The translations under genes were made by a program, and so were the position numbers. The notes beneath the pieces are model-generated. The model was not told the DNA's origin. It ran no database searches and was given only the letters and a program-made list of their open reading frames with translations. From Drosophila miranda (lineage: Eukaryota; Arthropoda; Insecta; Diptera; Drosophilidae), in assembly GCF_003369915.1 (NCBI RefSeq), contig NC_046674.1, positions 13,640,001 to 13,704,000 of the forward strand: 64,000 nt of DNA, in the 5' to 3' direction. Numbering within the stretch: position 1 is the stretch's first letter; each line of letters opens with the position of its first letter. Positions 18,931-31,608 of the stretch are shown here, piece by piece.

Positions 18931-18967
18931 GGGAGCAAAAGGGAGCAAAAGGGAGCAAAAGAGAGCA
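18931..18967. repeat. GGGAGCAAAA tandem decamer
   Basis: Three exact decamers followed by a degenerate fourth. They create an artefactual lysine- and glutamate-rich open frame. Confidence 0.85.
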
Positions 18968-19599
18968 GGAGAGCGGGACACCATGTGTGTTCGTGCTTGC
19001 TATATTTCTTCCTTTTCTTTTGGTTTCCTTCTTTATTTGTTGTTGTTGGTTTTTTTCACGATTTCTTTGGAACTCCTAAATTTACATTTGTGGAAGATGC
19101 ACACACACATGCATGGGCGGGCTGTGTGGCACGAACGGTATGCGAATATCTACAGATTAAGAAATTATTTGTACAGGCAGGCAGTCGACTCGAGTCTCTC
19201 CAGGATAGAGCAAGAGGGAGGAAGAGAGAGAGAGAGCTGGTGTGCCAGAAATCACTCGTTACTCGCCCTTGAATGCTAAGCCACACTGTGAGAGACAAAG
19301 ATACTTAGACTTTCGGTAGCAGATCTGTTTAAAGAGATCATTTTCACGTTTTCCTTTGTGAAATCTTTAAAAATACAACATTTTGGGGATTTTCAAAGAA
19401 TTTTATGGGATCTTTAAAGATCAGAAACTATGCATATTTGGTTTTCTCCAAGTGTACAGATACTTGCGCGTGTGTGTTTGTGGAGGGACGATCCCAATCC
19501 CCCATATCCTGGCACTATTATCCTCCCGCTCCCCTGCCCGCCACTTCCTTTACTTCCGCCGTGACGTACAATGCACTAAAATAACGGTAAATAACGAAA

Positions 19600-19600
<1 letters not shown>

Positions 19601-19633
<33 letters not shown>
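19601..19633. repeat. (AC)n microsatellite
   Basis: Pure AC repeat of about 33 bases. Confidence 0.9.
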
Positions 19634-19635
<2 letters not shown>

Positions 19636-20148
19636 AATATCATCATACAAGGATGACGGCGGCAGGCACACACGCCATACGCCACACACAGAGGAAGGGG
19701 CAGCGGCAGCGGCAGCGAGTGGGTGTGCCAGAGGGTGTGTGTGAGAATTTGCCGATGGGTCTATAAAAGTTGCAAGGATGCACCAATAAAGTGTCGCCAC
19801 TATGACGGTTAAACAACAACAAAATAGGGGAAAATCTGAAGTAGAAAAAAGGTCCCCGAAGAGCGGGACGCCAGCCGCAGGATTGACACCACCAACACCA
19901 CACCATCCCTACCCCCCCTCCTTGACATCCAAAGGGGAGACAAAGGCAAAAGTCCAGCCTTATACGCGGCCGGGGATTTGATTGTTTTTATTGCCGCGGC
20001 GCCTGTGGGGCAGGAATGCGGGTCTGGTCGGGGCATCGGTTCGGTTGGGGCCTGTGGGGTCGTTACGTTGACAACCAACCACCTCCCCCCCTTTGAGAGG
20101 CGCTTGCAAAAAAAAACACCACACACACACAATTGCGTGTGTCTGTCT

Positions 20149-20175
20149 GTGTGTGTGTGTGGGGGGGGGGGGGGG
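20149..20175. repeat. (GT)n followed by 15 G
   Basis: Compound simple repeat: a GT tract running directly into 15 consecutive G residues. Confidence 0.9.
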
Positions 20176-23100
20176 ATGTTGTGTGGTTTGACCCACATTT
20201 GAAGGCGTGCCGTCGCCCAAGATTGTCCTTAGCCGCCTTTGGCCCATGCCTCCAGGCTTTATATTGAAATTGCAAAAATATTTCTTTCCTTTCGCTGACG
20301 TTTTTCAATATGTCAGCCCCCACCACCCTCAAGTCACGCCACTTACATATTAGTGGGGCAAAATACCTATTCTGTTATGGGGCAGCATTCCTGTTTGGTT
20401 GAACCCTTGGGAATGGGTCTGTAAACCGTTCAAAGGAGTTTGCTCAAGCCTGGTCAAAACATAACGCCGCAGTCTCTGGCAAACGATCTGTGATGCATCT
20501 CTCGATGGATAATCACTTAATGTTTCCATACCTCGAATGTCTGTAAGTAGAGTTTTCTATATCCCATGCACACACTGTCCCTGCCTCCTTTGCCTGGACA
20601 CACACACAAAGTGAATCATTTCCTGGTCTAATTTCTCACTCGCCCTTCGTCCCAGAGGTCCACCCAATTTTCAGCGTATGACATTTTTTCTTTATTCCCA
20701 GGGAAAATTGTGAATACACGGAATATATTGCATGTTTCTCTTGTGTTCGTTTTGTGTCTGCCTGCGAATGTGTAGCATACATTTTTGGGCCCTGGCTCTG
20801 GCTGGCAGCACGGGCTTTGAGTGGCCTTAAGTGGATTAATTTAAATCATTTGTTCGTTTGTTTCTTGTTGCCGCGTCAAATTGTGCGATCCGCTTGCGGT
20901 TTTTTCTGGGTATGGGTCGTCGTTTTTTAATAAATGGATTTTCCATGCGATGAATTTTCCCCAAAGCCATGGTGGCAGAGGGAGAGGCCATGGCATCCAT
21001 TAAGCCAATGTCGACGGCTTTTGCTTGACATTTTTACACACGAATGAGTTTTTTGAATCAATTTTTGTTTTTGTGTGGAATCGTAAAAGATATACGTACG
21101 TACGAGTATATTCATAATCCTTGAGATGCCGCAGTGGCGGCCACGAAGGGGGGGCCCTGGTGGAATGCTGGACCTGGGGGACCTATCAATCGACTGACTT
21201 TATTGATCATCCTTCGGTGGATATCTCGCAGTGAATGAGCTGTCAATTTTATGCATCGCCAACAAATCCCAACCATGAAACTTGAGGCAGTCCCCGCCCA
21301 AAAAGCAGTAACAAAGCCCTGGCTTAACTTTAATAACCCGCCAGACAGCCGGGCAGACAGGCAGCCAGGCAGCTGCATTAACACTTACGAGAGGGCAATC
21401 GGGCACCGTCAAGAAGCCAATATTGTTGGCCCAAATCGATATTTTGTTGCCGCAACAAGACCCTGGCCCTCTAATCAGGCGTACATTATGGAAATTGTTG
21501 GATTTATCCGAGGGGAATGTTACGGAATGCTACGGAAAGCCACGGTTTATTGTACGACGACTCGTTTTAATATTCCGCAACAAGTCTCAGAATTTATCTA
21601 GTTTTATTTTTTTTTTTTTTTCATTTCAGTCTGTGGTTGGCCGCGGATAAAAAAAATAATTTCTTCATCAAAATGCTGAAAAATGTGAAAAAAATGTCTC
21701 TGGATGCCACGCACACACACACGCACACACAGACACACACACAAAAGGCAATGGAGAGGTAGAATGCTTTCATGGGGCTCGGTTCGGTTCGGTTTCTATT
21801 ACAAATCTAAAGCTCAACTGAGGAGAAAAAGAATGAAAACGCGGGCAGAGCAGACCTGGCAGGCTTTTGCTCTTTTTTTCCCATTCTATCTAGTCCTTTC
21901 TCTGTCGCCGTCTCTGTCTCTTAAGTGAATAATCTACAGAGATGATCCGTTACAAATCTAAAGCTCAGCTACGAAGCTTGCGTTTTAGCGTCTAAGCGTC
22001 TGTTTTTTTCTCTCTCTCGTTCTCCCACGGGAGAAAGACTTGTAGCTCTCAGATGTGTTCGTGGGATGAAGAGCATGCGGAATTTCGGGTTACTCGTTAC
22101 TCGTTTTGTAAAACTCTCGCCCGACAGGAATCCACAGCTGCCTTCATGCCTCTTAAATGCCTCTTTCGATCACTGAAAATCCTGCCTTCATTCATCCTGC
22201 CACACGTGCGAGCTCTAGGGCTTCAAAACGTGGAATGAGCGAGAAAGAATAACCGAAATTTTCGAATTTAAAACAGCAAAAGTGACGAGCGAGACGCTGA
22301 GAGCGAGCGAAACGAATGCCGAACACCACCGAATCGATTCGGTTGCCTTAGTCGCCTTTAGTCGCCTTAGAACAGGTCGAAGATCGAAAGGTAGATGCCT
22401 CTTAGATACCATCTTGTAGCTCCTTCCCGCCCATATCCTTGCTAAAAATCAGGACACAAATCACACGAGAGTATGGGCTTTAAGCCTCTGCTTTTCCTAC
22501 CACAAAATTGTGTCATTTAATAGGATTTCTTTGAGTCACAGAAGCAGGTGAGGTAAGAGCCAAAAATACGAATTCTACCTGCAAGCCAAGCCAGAAACAT
22601 TCCATCAAGTAAGCCGCAGAGAGCAGGCTTTCAAAGTATATAATTCTTCATTGTTTTCATTTCTCCAATTCCAGTATTACTTGTAGATTTTCACATACTT
22701 TTTTACCCATCCATCTGCCATTCTGCTGTCTATCCATTTACCTACTTTTCCTCCTATTCCATTGCTCATTCTGCTTGGATGTCTTCTAATTTATCTCTCA
22801 TTCTATTCGCTATACAGCTCTCAGGCTTCTTCCTATTCCATCGCGCATACTTTTGCGCCCTGTTTTCCCTTTTTGAAGCTGGGATTATCTGCATAAATTT
22901 GTGCCAAAACAGGGCTTTCTCGCACGCTTCTAATTAGCGAAAACCAACAGAAAATTACTCTAAGGAACATAAATATGCTTATGAAATGTAAAAAACAGGA
23001 ATACAAAAAAGAAAAAAAAAGAAAACGAGAGATATGCAAAAATAAAATTTCCTTTTATGAATAAATCCGAAATCCGAAATCCTCAGAAGCAGCAGCAGCC

Positions 23101-23840
23101 TCCACAATTAGCATAATTCGACAGAGCAGGAAGTGAAGTACAGTGCAGGGGGCAAAGGGAAAAGGGCAAAGGAAAAATCTATGCAAATCCCAAAAGTAAA
23201 TTTTTAAAGGACTTAAAGCCAAAACGAACAACAACCTGCCGTCGGCTGTGGACAAAAAAAAAAAGCAACAAATCGGCTACCGATTAGCCAGAACAGGCCA
23301 GGCCCGGGCCCCGAAAAACAGTTGGCCATTTTGCGGTGCGGCTACTAAATTGCAAAACGATTGCAGCCAAAAACCCCGTCAATGGCAACCCAACAAAAAC
23401 AGCACGAAAATGTCACAACAGAGCGGAAAACGGAAACAGCAACGGCAACGGCAGAGAGAGAGAGAGAGAGAGAGAGAAGAAGCAACAGAAAATACAATTT
23501 TCCCGAGAGTGGGTTGAGCGGACAAATTATGGCCATAACAGCGGAAAAGCCCAGTTAAAGCGTAGACTGTGGGACTGTGGAGGCGGGCCAAAAGACAACT
23601 CAATTCATTTTCCGTTTTATTGATAAGAAACCTCTTTAAGGGGGGCCAGAGAGGGAGAGGGATTCTAGGGGCATAATCAATAAGTGGCATGCCATAAATT
23701 ATGGGCACCTGTCAGCGCAAATTGCGGGGCGTAAATAAAAAATAGAAGAGAAACCAAGGGAACAAAAAACACTCAATAATCCACACACCACATAGCATTT
23801 CGCTGTGAATGAATGATTCGGACTCCCACGGCACACCCAT

Positions 23841-23890
23841 ACATACACACACACATATGTGTGTACACACACACACACACACACACATGT
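23841..23890. repeat. Compound AC repeat with a central palindrome
   Basis: Two AC tracts separated by ATATGTGTGT, so the left AC tract and the GT segment form a short self-complementary stretch. Confidence 0.85.
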
Positions 23891-26321
23891 ATATGGTAAA
23901 TCTTGTAAGACCAAAAGCCAATTGAAAAAGTTATTCTTGTGTTTTTTTGGGTTATCCTTTCTCCTTTTGGTGTCCACTCATTTTTCCATTAGATGGGTCC
24001 CTAGATGGGTTGCCCTAAAACCGCTTTGATTTGTTTGCCTAAAAAACACACAGAAATTGAAGATCCCAGCCAACCGATGGGCACTGCCGCATCACGCTCA
24101 TCGAATGTCTATCCTACGGCAGTCTGCTGGGTAATTCTAATAATGTCCTTTATCTATTATTCCGACAACGTTTTTAAACTCTTGTTGGTACCCTCTCGAG
24201 TGCCCAGTTCTGGCAGATCCTTCAAGGGTATTAAGAGCTTCGGGAACTCCCAAAAAAAAAAAACCAAACCTGCGCCTTCTTCGCCCCCACAAAAAGTTCT
24301 TCTTGGTGATATTTCTACTACGGCCACTGCCAAACTGGAACTTTCATTGAGGCCAATTTGGTGGCTAAAAGGACACAAGTTGTTATTGGCCCTCTCGGAT
24401 ATGCTTTTGGATGGATTGCCAAGCGAAAATAAAATTTACTCAAGTTTTTTTTTGGTTTCGCCTGCGGTTTAAAGCTGACAAGGAGCGCACGACCATAAAT
24501 AAATATTTTAATTAAAAGTTAGCAAAGGAATTTGTTGGCTGGAAAGATTTTAATGCCTCGTACATACCTAGGAGCCGTTGCCCCAAGAGGCAGCATAATT
24601 TATTGCTTCCCCAATCATGGGGGGCACGGGGGAAATGAGGAGGATGATTAAATATGGGCCAAATGCAGACATAGAGATATTCTTAGAGGAATCCAGGAAT
24701 AAAGGATTTTAAATCCATTCCTCACTCAATTTGGGTACAATAAATACTCGGTCTTGGACTAGCACAGATGCGAGTTCTATGTTCGTTTCATATTTTGCAA
24801 AAATGCTTAAATCTGTCATCGACATTGTCCCGTCCCGTCCCATCTGATCCACCGAATGGCAGCCCAACCAAATAATTGGCTTTCAAATGCCAAAAACTGA
24901 CAGAGACAGAGATGCCCAAATGCCCAAATGCCGAAATGCAGATGCGAAACCAGAGATGAAGCTACGAATTAATATTCTGTGAAAATTTCAAATACATATG
25001 TCCGGGGGGAGTGGGGGGTGGTGTGGGGTGGTGGGGGACAAGTGGCGACGACATGTGTCAGAATTAGAAATTTGAATTTTTATTGGGTTTTAAAAGAGTA
25101 TTCGCTGGAAATGTATTGTGTTTTTCTTCAAATTGATTGCACATTTTGTTAGTTCATAAATTCCGCAATAAAAAACAATGCCTAAGTTTAATTGTTTGTA
25201 TAATTTGGAAAATATTTATCAGGGTTTTCATTCGAGTTCTAAACAACTAATTTTCGTATCAAATTAATATTCACTGAGCTGTGGTCTGTTTTTTATTGAT
25301 TTGTTTATTGTTTATTTATGTTTATTAATATTTACGAATTCCTCGATTGTTTCCTATTCATTCGTTTCATTTACCTGTTTTTTGTGTTGTTGTTTTTTCC
25401 GGTGCTCCCTCCCGTGTTCCGCTTAAATAATCTCTATCACAAGATTGCAATTAATACGCTCAAAGTTGATTATTTTATTGTTTTATTGCAGTGCTAATAT
25501 TTGTATTGCACTTTCTGCAGAAATCGAACCCAAAAGGGAAACGCACACCAAAAAAAAAAAAAAAAAAGAGAGAGAAAACGGGGCGATCAGAATTGAATGG
25601 AATGGCATGGAATGGAATGGAGTCTATTGTTCCGTTCGTCTGTTTATTTGTTTGTGTGTGTGGCCCTGCCCCTACCCCTGCCTCTGCCTCTGCCTCTGCC
25701 ACGGAATCGCATGGCATCGCCTGGCATCGAAATCGGGGAATATTTCCCCTTCAAAGTAAATAAAACCCGTATGACATTTACTGGGAATTCCAACAGCTGA
25801 ATGAAGGAATTTCTTGTTCAAGTGCTGCAAAACTGAAACCCAAAGACCGTGTGGGCCCCCACTTGTGATGGACATTCAGCGACACTTTTTACTTGAAAAT
25901 AAGTTTCCTTTCAGCTGTTTTCAACAGTCAATTGGTAGATTTACTTGAAAATAGTTTAATTTTAACTTTCGGCTATCAAGAAATCCCCTGCCTTGGTTTC
26001 CGAACAAAGCCCTGGAACTTTCAAATTACTTACATCTCCCACTTTTTCCAGGAAATCACAAAACTTCGTTGATTATTCTGGGAAGGCAACACTTTTTACA
26101 GCTGTAAGCTGTACAACTTTTAATTTCAATTTTCAAGTGAAAAACTAGCGGAAAAGTGCACTGATCTGGGTATCTTTTAAATATTGAATATCGATCTCCT
26201 TAAGGATACTTCGGTACATCAGGTACAGCCCTGAAGCGAATGTCATACGGGCTTGACTGGCAATCATGCATACAATCTATCTATCGCCTTTTTTTTATAC
26301 CGTTGCTTATCTTACGCCGCC

Positions 26322-26357
26322 ATACGATACGATACGATGCGATGCGATGCGATGCGA
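26322..26357. repeat. (ACGAT)n / (GCGAT)n pentamer array
   Basis: About seven pentamers that change from ACGAT to GCGAT part-way through the array. Confidence 0.85.
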
Positions 26358-29300
26358 CACATCACGTGAAGAGGTAAATAGGGAAAGAGAGTGGTTGGAG
26401 GGGGGAGGGGGGGTGTGTAATAGGGAACGAAATTACAATTTCCGTTTGCTTTGTCGCACACTTTCTGTCAATGCTTTTGAGGGCCACACACTTTTCGATC
26501 AGACTGTTTTTTGCCGCCTTATCGACACATTGATTTCGACCAGTTCTTGTTCTTGTTCTTGTTCTTGTTTCGGGTATTGCAATCATTATCATTTACATTT
26601 TGATTTCGTATTTGCAATGCCAACGGTTAACGGGCGGCAAGCGTCAAACGGCACACGGCACACGGCGGATAGCGGCGGCAGCACGCGGCACCGTACCGTA
26701 TACGTAATAAACTGCTGGAGCCCGTATTCGAGTATCCGCGTGCGGAGCGCGGAGTGCGGGGTGGAACTGCTGCTGGTGGCTAGTGTTGCCGCTGCAGCCA
26801 CAGAATTGCGACTGAGAGACCGAGAAACCGTTTGAAATATGGCCAAGCGCCAAAGCGTGCCCAAAATGCCGCATCGTCGTCGTTCTCCCCTTCGTGGCAG
26901 GGCACGAAGCACTCCACTCCCCCGTGCGTCTCTCTGCCAATAGGCGCAGCAGACAAGGCGGCGGGGAATGGGCAGGGGCAGGGCGCAGGGCGCAGGGGGC
27001 AGGGGGCAGTAGGAGCAGTCTGGCCATGAATGATTGAGTGCCGTTTGATAAGTGGGCGGTGGGTGAGCGCGCACCCAGAGACAGAGACAGAGAGAGAGAC
27101 AGAGAGAGCCAGTCACGAACTAAAAGCCGAATAATAACAGTGGATGCTTTAAATACTGGCCATACCCTCTGGGTTCAGCTCTCTGGGAAGGCCTCACCCC
27201 GCATAAATGTACCCTGCATTGGCCGCCAACCGGCAGAGAGCGCCAAACTGCTGTGCTCTGCTCTCTCGCACTCGCTTGCTCTCTTTTGCGGTCCCTCTGT
27301 TCTCTCTCTCTCTCTCTCTGGCGGCGCCACTAACAGCTGCTCGATGTTTATTTGTTTGTTTTCGCCCGTCGCCCGTCGCCGCCTAATCCCCGACAATGTT
27401 GGGGGAACCCAGGGGTTCCTGGGGTCTTCCCGGATCCTGCTTCCGCATCTTGACTGCTGCCGCAGTTTTCACCTAACTTTTGCCGTCTCCCTTCTACGGG
27501 AGGAGGGCCCCGCCTGGAGCTGGAGCTGGAGCCGTCGCCTCCTTTATGACAGCCGCCGCCACATCAACTTTTATGGCCATCAAATTGTTTCCGAAACGTT
27601 GCGCCATTGAAGGCAATGTCGTGCACAGGGGTGGGGCTGCCGGGGGGCTGTCGGGCTAGTGGGTTCTTCCTTCCACGTTTCCCTTGGAACTTTTATCGCT
27701 TCTCTATCTTGGCCCGGTTTATCAATTGCCCCCGCCCCCGCACCAATCCGGAGAGTTTGCTCAAAGATTTGCTCCATTTCACTTGCCCGCCCTTACATGT
27801 CTTTGTTTGCCGCCCATTTGGGCCATTTGTTTCATCATTGTTTATACAGAGTACCAGAGTACCCTTTATGCATTGGGTGTCGTTTTTTTTTCGCTTCGAT
27901 CAGTTTCGGATCATAAAGGTTGAGTAGATATTTAACAATTTCTCTAGTATTTACATTTATACGATAGAATGTCTGTAAAATGTTGTCTACATATGTATTT
28001 CTACATAAATTATACTTATACATTATATACATATACATATGTACTATAAATAGGTTTAGGTTTTCAAAAACCTAATAAATAGTCTTTAAAAACGTGTCCT
28101 GGAAACCACAGACTTTCTTCGACTTTTGTTGAACCTATTCAGATGAGCGGCACTGTACATACATATATTATTCTTTAAATCGAATCCATAAAGTGTATCC
28201 ATGGACTATAACAATCCTGGCCCCTAAGGCTCTAATGGCCCTTTATTTTTAGGAACCTTTTGGTTCCTGACTTTTGATGTCCAGCGTCAGTTCTTCCCTC
28301 ATTAGGGGACAAACAGACCGTAGTTACATATTTTCCCCCTCCCCAGCCCCAGACCTACTGGCACTGGTTAGCACTTTGTCCGGCACGTATTTGATGAAGT
28401 ATTTCGCATAGCGGAACAAAGAGGGAACACGAGTGAGGTGAGTCGCCTGGCAGAGACGTCTCCGCGTCACAAACACAAAAATTCAACTTGAACTTCACTT
28501 CAGCTGGCATTTGTTTTGTGCCGTTTTCCCTTGTTCTTCTTGTTCTTCTTGTTCTTGAGGCTGCTCTGCCGCGCTGCTGCTGTGCATCGCGTCTCGCTTG
28601 CATTGTTTACATTTCTCTCTGCCCCTCTCTCTCTCTGTACGGTTATTTGTTTGCCTTTTGATACCCTGGTGTGTTCTGTATCCAATGGGTATATTGGCTA
28701 CAGGTAGAGGGATATGTTTTCTGAAAACTAATACCCTTTTAAAATCATTTCCTTTGGAATTATTAGACTAGTAGTTTTGATGATTGGGGCATCATCTACA
28801 GCATAGCCCCTACTTTAGCTCTTGTTCCCAGCTAAATTTCTATATACTTCCCTCTACCGATTAATGGGTGTCCCTTAGTCGCAGTCGTCCTCCTCCACAG
28901 TGATCGCGCTGGGGAAACAACGGCACAACACTGCCAGATGTCTGCGTTTTCCTGTTCTTGCTTGTTGCTGTTGCTGTTGCTCTTTTGTTGGCCTTCTCCT
29001 GTTGCCCTTTTGCTTTGCTTGGGCCGTTTCTTGGTGGGTTCACTTTCTGTGTGTGTTTTTCTTGGTTTTGCTTCATTTTTGGCGAATGTTTTTTATGGGG
29101 TGTTGAAAACCACTTTGTTAAACAAACTCGTAGCTATTTTCCTTCTTCCTTCCCATCCCCCATCCACCATCCACCACCCAACACCCCACCCCTGCCAACG
29201 CTTCCTATCTCACACACAAAACGTGCAATTTCTATCATTTGTATTGGCATTTTTTGTGGGCGGGGGGGGGAGGCGTTTCTGGCTGTTTTACCTTTTCTAA

Positions 29301-29929
29301 TTATTTGATTGGCGATAAGCAGGCCGGGCCCTAAAGTCTGGGCTAAATTGTGTAATATTTCGACCAGGTTAATGGATGACGACGACAATGGCCCTGGCCC
29401 TGGCCCTCGCCCCCGAGTGTGGGTTAAGCTTTATGGTCGGGTCGGTCCTTCGCTTTGGTGCCATCTACTTTCGGCGGGCAGTGTCTAAGTGCCATGAATT
29501 CCAAATGGTCTCCGTTCCCCTAATCTAATCAAAGTGGAAGGAAAGTGCTCTTGTGCCCGGTTCTGCTGCTGCTGCTTTTTTTTTTTTCCTTTTTGCGGCG
29601 GAAAACAGCTGGTCTTTGGCTTAGTCACCAACCGATTTAAAGAGAATGAGATTGTCACTGCCCGTAAGTGCCCGTAAAGTTTCCAGCTTTAACTTTTATA
29701 AACACATATTCAATAATGAAAGTCTGTGATTGATTCTTGCAATAATTTATACACACATTTAGTTTCCCACAAGTTTGTCTGGATTCTTGTCTTTTATCTA
29801 TTACCCAACATTCCCAACAGGTTATCAAAAGTGAAAGACTGTTGAAACATTTCCATTATCTTTGAATTAAGAACCCATATTTCACTTCCTGATTACGATT
29901 GTCAAACAATCAATGGAAAATCAATTGAA

Positions 29930-30260
29930 ATATTCCGTAATCAGATTATACTTTAAAAATTAACAAATACGATTTATTTGTTGTATTTATAAAAAAAAAA
30001 ATGTTTAATTTACTAAAATTAATTTAAATGAAAAAAAAAACAAATTTGTATACAATTTTTTTATAAAAATTAAGTCATCAAATTTATTTTCAATTTTTAT
30101 AATAAATTTTTAGTGTTTTTTAGGGTGGGATAATGCTAAGTTGTATTATAAAAATTTAAAATAAAAGTTATAACTTAAATTTTGTTATAAAAATTGAAAA
30201 TACAAATTATTTTTTATTTTTATCATTTAAATAAATTGAAAAAAAAAATTGCAAATCAAA
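29930..30260. repeat. AT-rich block with interleaved inverted repeats
   Basis: About 330 bases made almost entirely of A and T, with repeated variants of ATAAAAATT and AATTTTTAT in both orientations. No coding potential is seen. It could be a decayed AT-rich element or a matrix-attachment-like segment. Confidence 0.55.
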
Positions 30261-31608
30261 GTTTATTCTGTTTTGAAATTTTCCGTAAAAAAATAACATA
30301 TATGTACATACTTTTGGTGGTTGTTTTGTGCCTCAATTTTTTAAAACTCATTACTATTATTTGCGGTCCCTTTCTTTAATCAAGCATGATCATTATACAT
30401 ACATGGAATTACTTTAATAAATGAGAGAACTCTTAGAGGTTCATGGCTTTAACTTTGGAACCCCGCTTCGTCCTATTGCTGTATTCTATTATGTACAATC
30501 TTATTCAACAAAGCCGCCCATCTCTCGGAACTCTCCGAACACACACACAGGGGGATCTACTACTGCTTACTGCTCCTGCAAATATTCGGAAACAAGCAAG
30601 TAAATACGTGTAAAACTTCATTCAAGTTCAGGCACCCGCATCCTTCATCATTCTTTCATGCCAGCAGGGGACAGGAAACAGGGGACTCCCCCTAGAATTG
30701 CAACACCACGTGCTTCTTCGAGTTAAGGTCAATCTCTCGTGCTGAGTCCGTGTCTCTCTGTCATTTCAAACGCAACATGTCGCTATGCTTCTGCTTCTGC
30801 TTCCGCTTTTCTTTCGCCACAAAATTTGTCTCGTTTGATACCCTTTCCGGTGCTGCCAGAGGAACGTTGGATCTGCAAGGGTACGGTGGCTATTGTCTTG
30901 GCCTGTTTTCGATGCCCGCGTCAGTAGCGGGTGTCTGTTGGTGACTTTGCTTCATCCTCCATCCTCCACGCCACCACCTCCGCTCGCCCTATCTCGCTCT
31001 TTTGCCCGGGGCATGCTTCAACTTTGTTGCCATTGTTTACTTTTTGTTTTAGCGGTAGTTGGCTGCTGCCCTACCACTTGCTCATCTTCATCTTCCTTTG
31101 TCTCTGCTCGATTCTTTTCCTCTGCTACCCAGAATGCAGCTCCGGAATTACCCTACGGGGAATGGGGTATAACAATTTCGAAATAAACTCTACTAGCAAA
31201 CGGTATATTAATGTAGATTCCCCCTTCAAATACGGGTCTGAGCCAACGGTAATCCAACATTCAAGTAAAAGAGAGAAAGACATAAAGGGATACTCTCTGA
31301 GGAGTCTACTCTTCGAAGGAGAAATACAGAAATATGTATGTATCTTTCATTTGGGTAAAAATTAGCTTTCCCCATATTGTACGCATAAATAAAAATACCT
31401 TTTGGGATGTATGATCAATAAAACAGCATTGGCAGCATATTACCTGGAAATAAAAGACAGATATGTTTATTATATTTTGAAGAACATACAGAAATATGTA
31501 AGATCTCTAGAACAAAGGGTATCATGTAGCCTGGTTGTCATTAGGAAAGCCAAAAGCAATAGAAGGGAGGATCACTGCAAAGACAGAAACTGCGCAGCAA
31601 CGCAGTAA

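Larger units (their letters stand above)
3967..31608. other. Long noncoding region, probably most of the MYPT-75D first intron
   Basis: About 27.6 kb in which I found no credible protein-coding exon, tRNA or rRNA. The open frames present are low-complexity products of CTG, CTC, CA and GA runs, lack conserved-looking protein sequence and often start at non-ATG codons. Content is dominated by simple repeats: CA tracts (12086, 19601, 23841), poly-G runs (14325, 20161), GA-rich patches, a TGCCTC array (10284), a pentamer array (26322) and an AT-rich block (29930-30260). Several short ATACCC...GGGTAT modules occur (4791, 18558, 28661, 31148). If MYPT-75D is transcribed from about 44.8 kb, this is intronic; otherwise it is intergenic. 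Confidence 0.6.

Noticed and set aside
18676..19272. 198-codon plus-strand frame rich in K, R and E
   Set aside because: Starts in noncoding DNA and is carried by a poly-A run and the GGGAGCAAAA tandem decamer; no domain or splice context.
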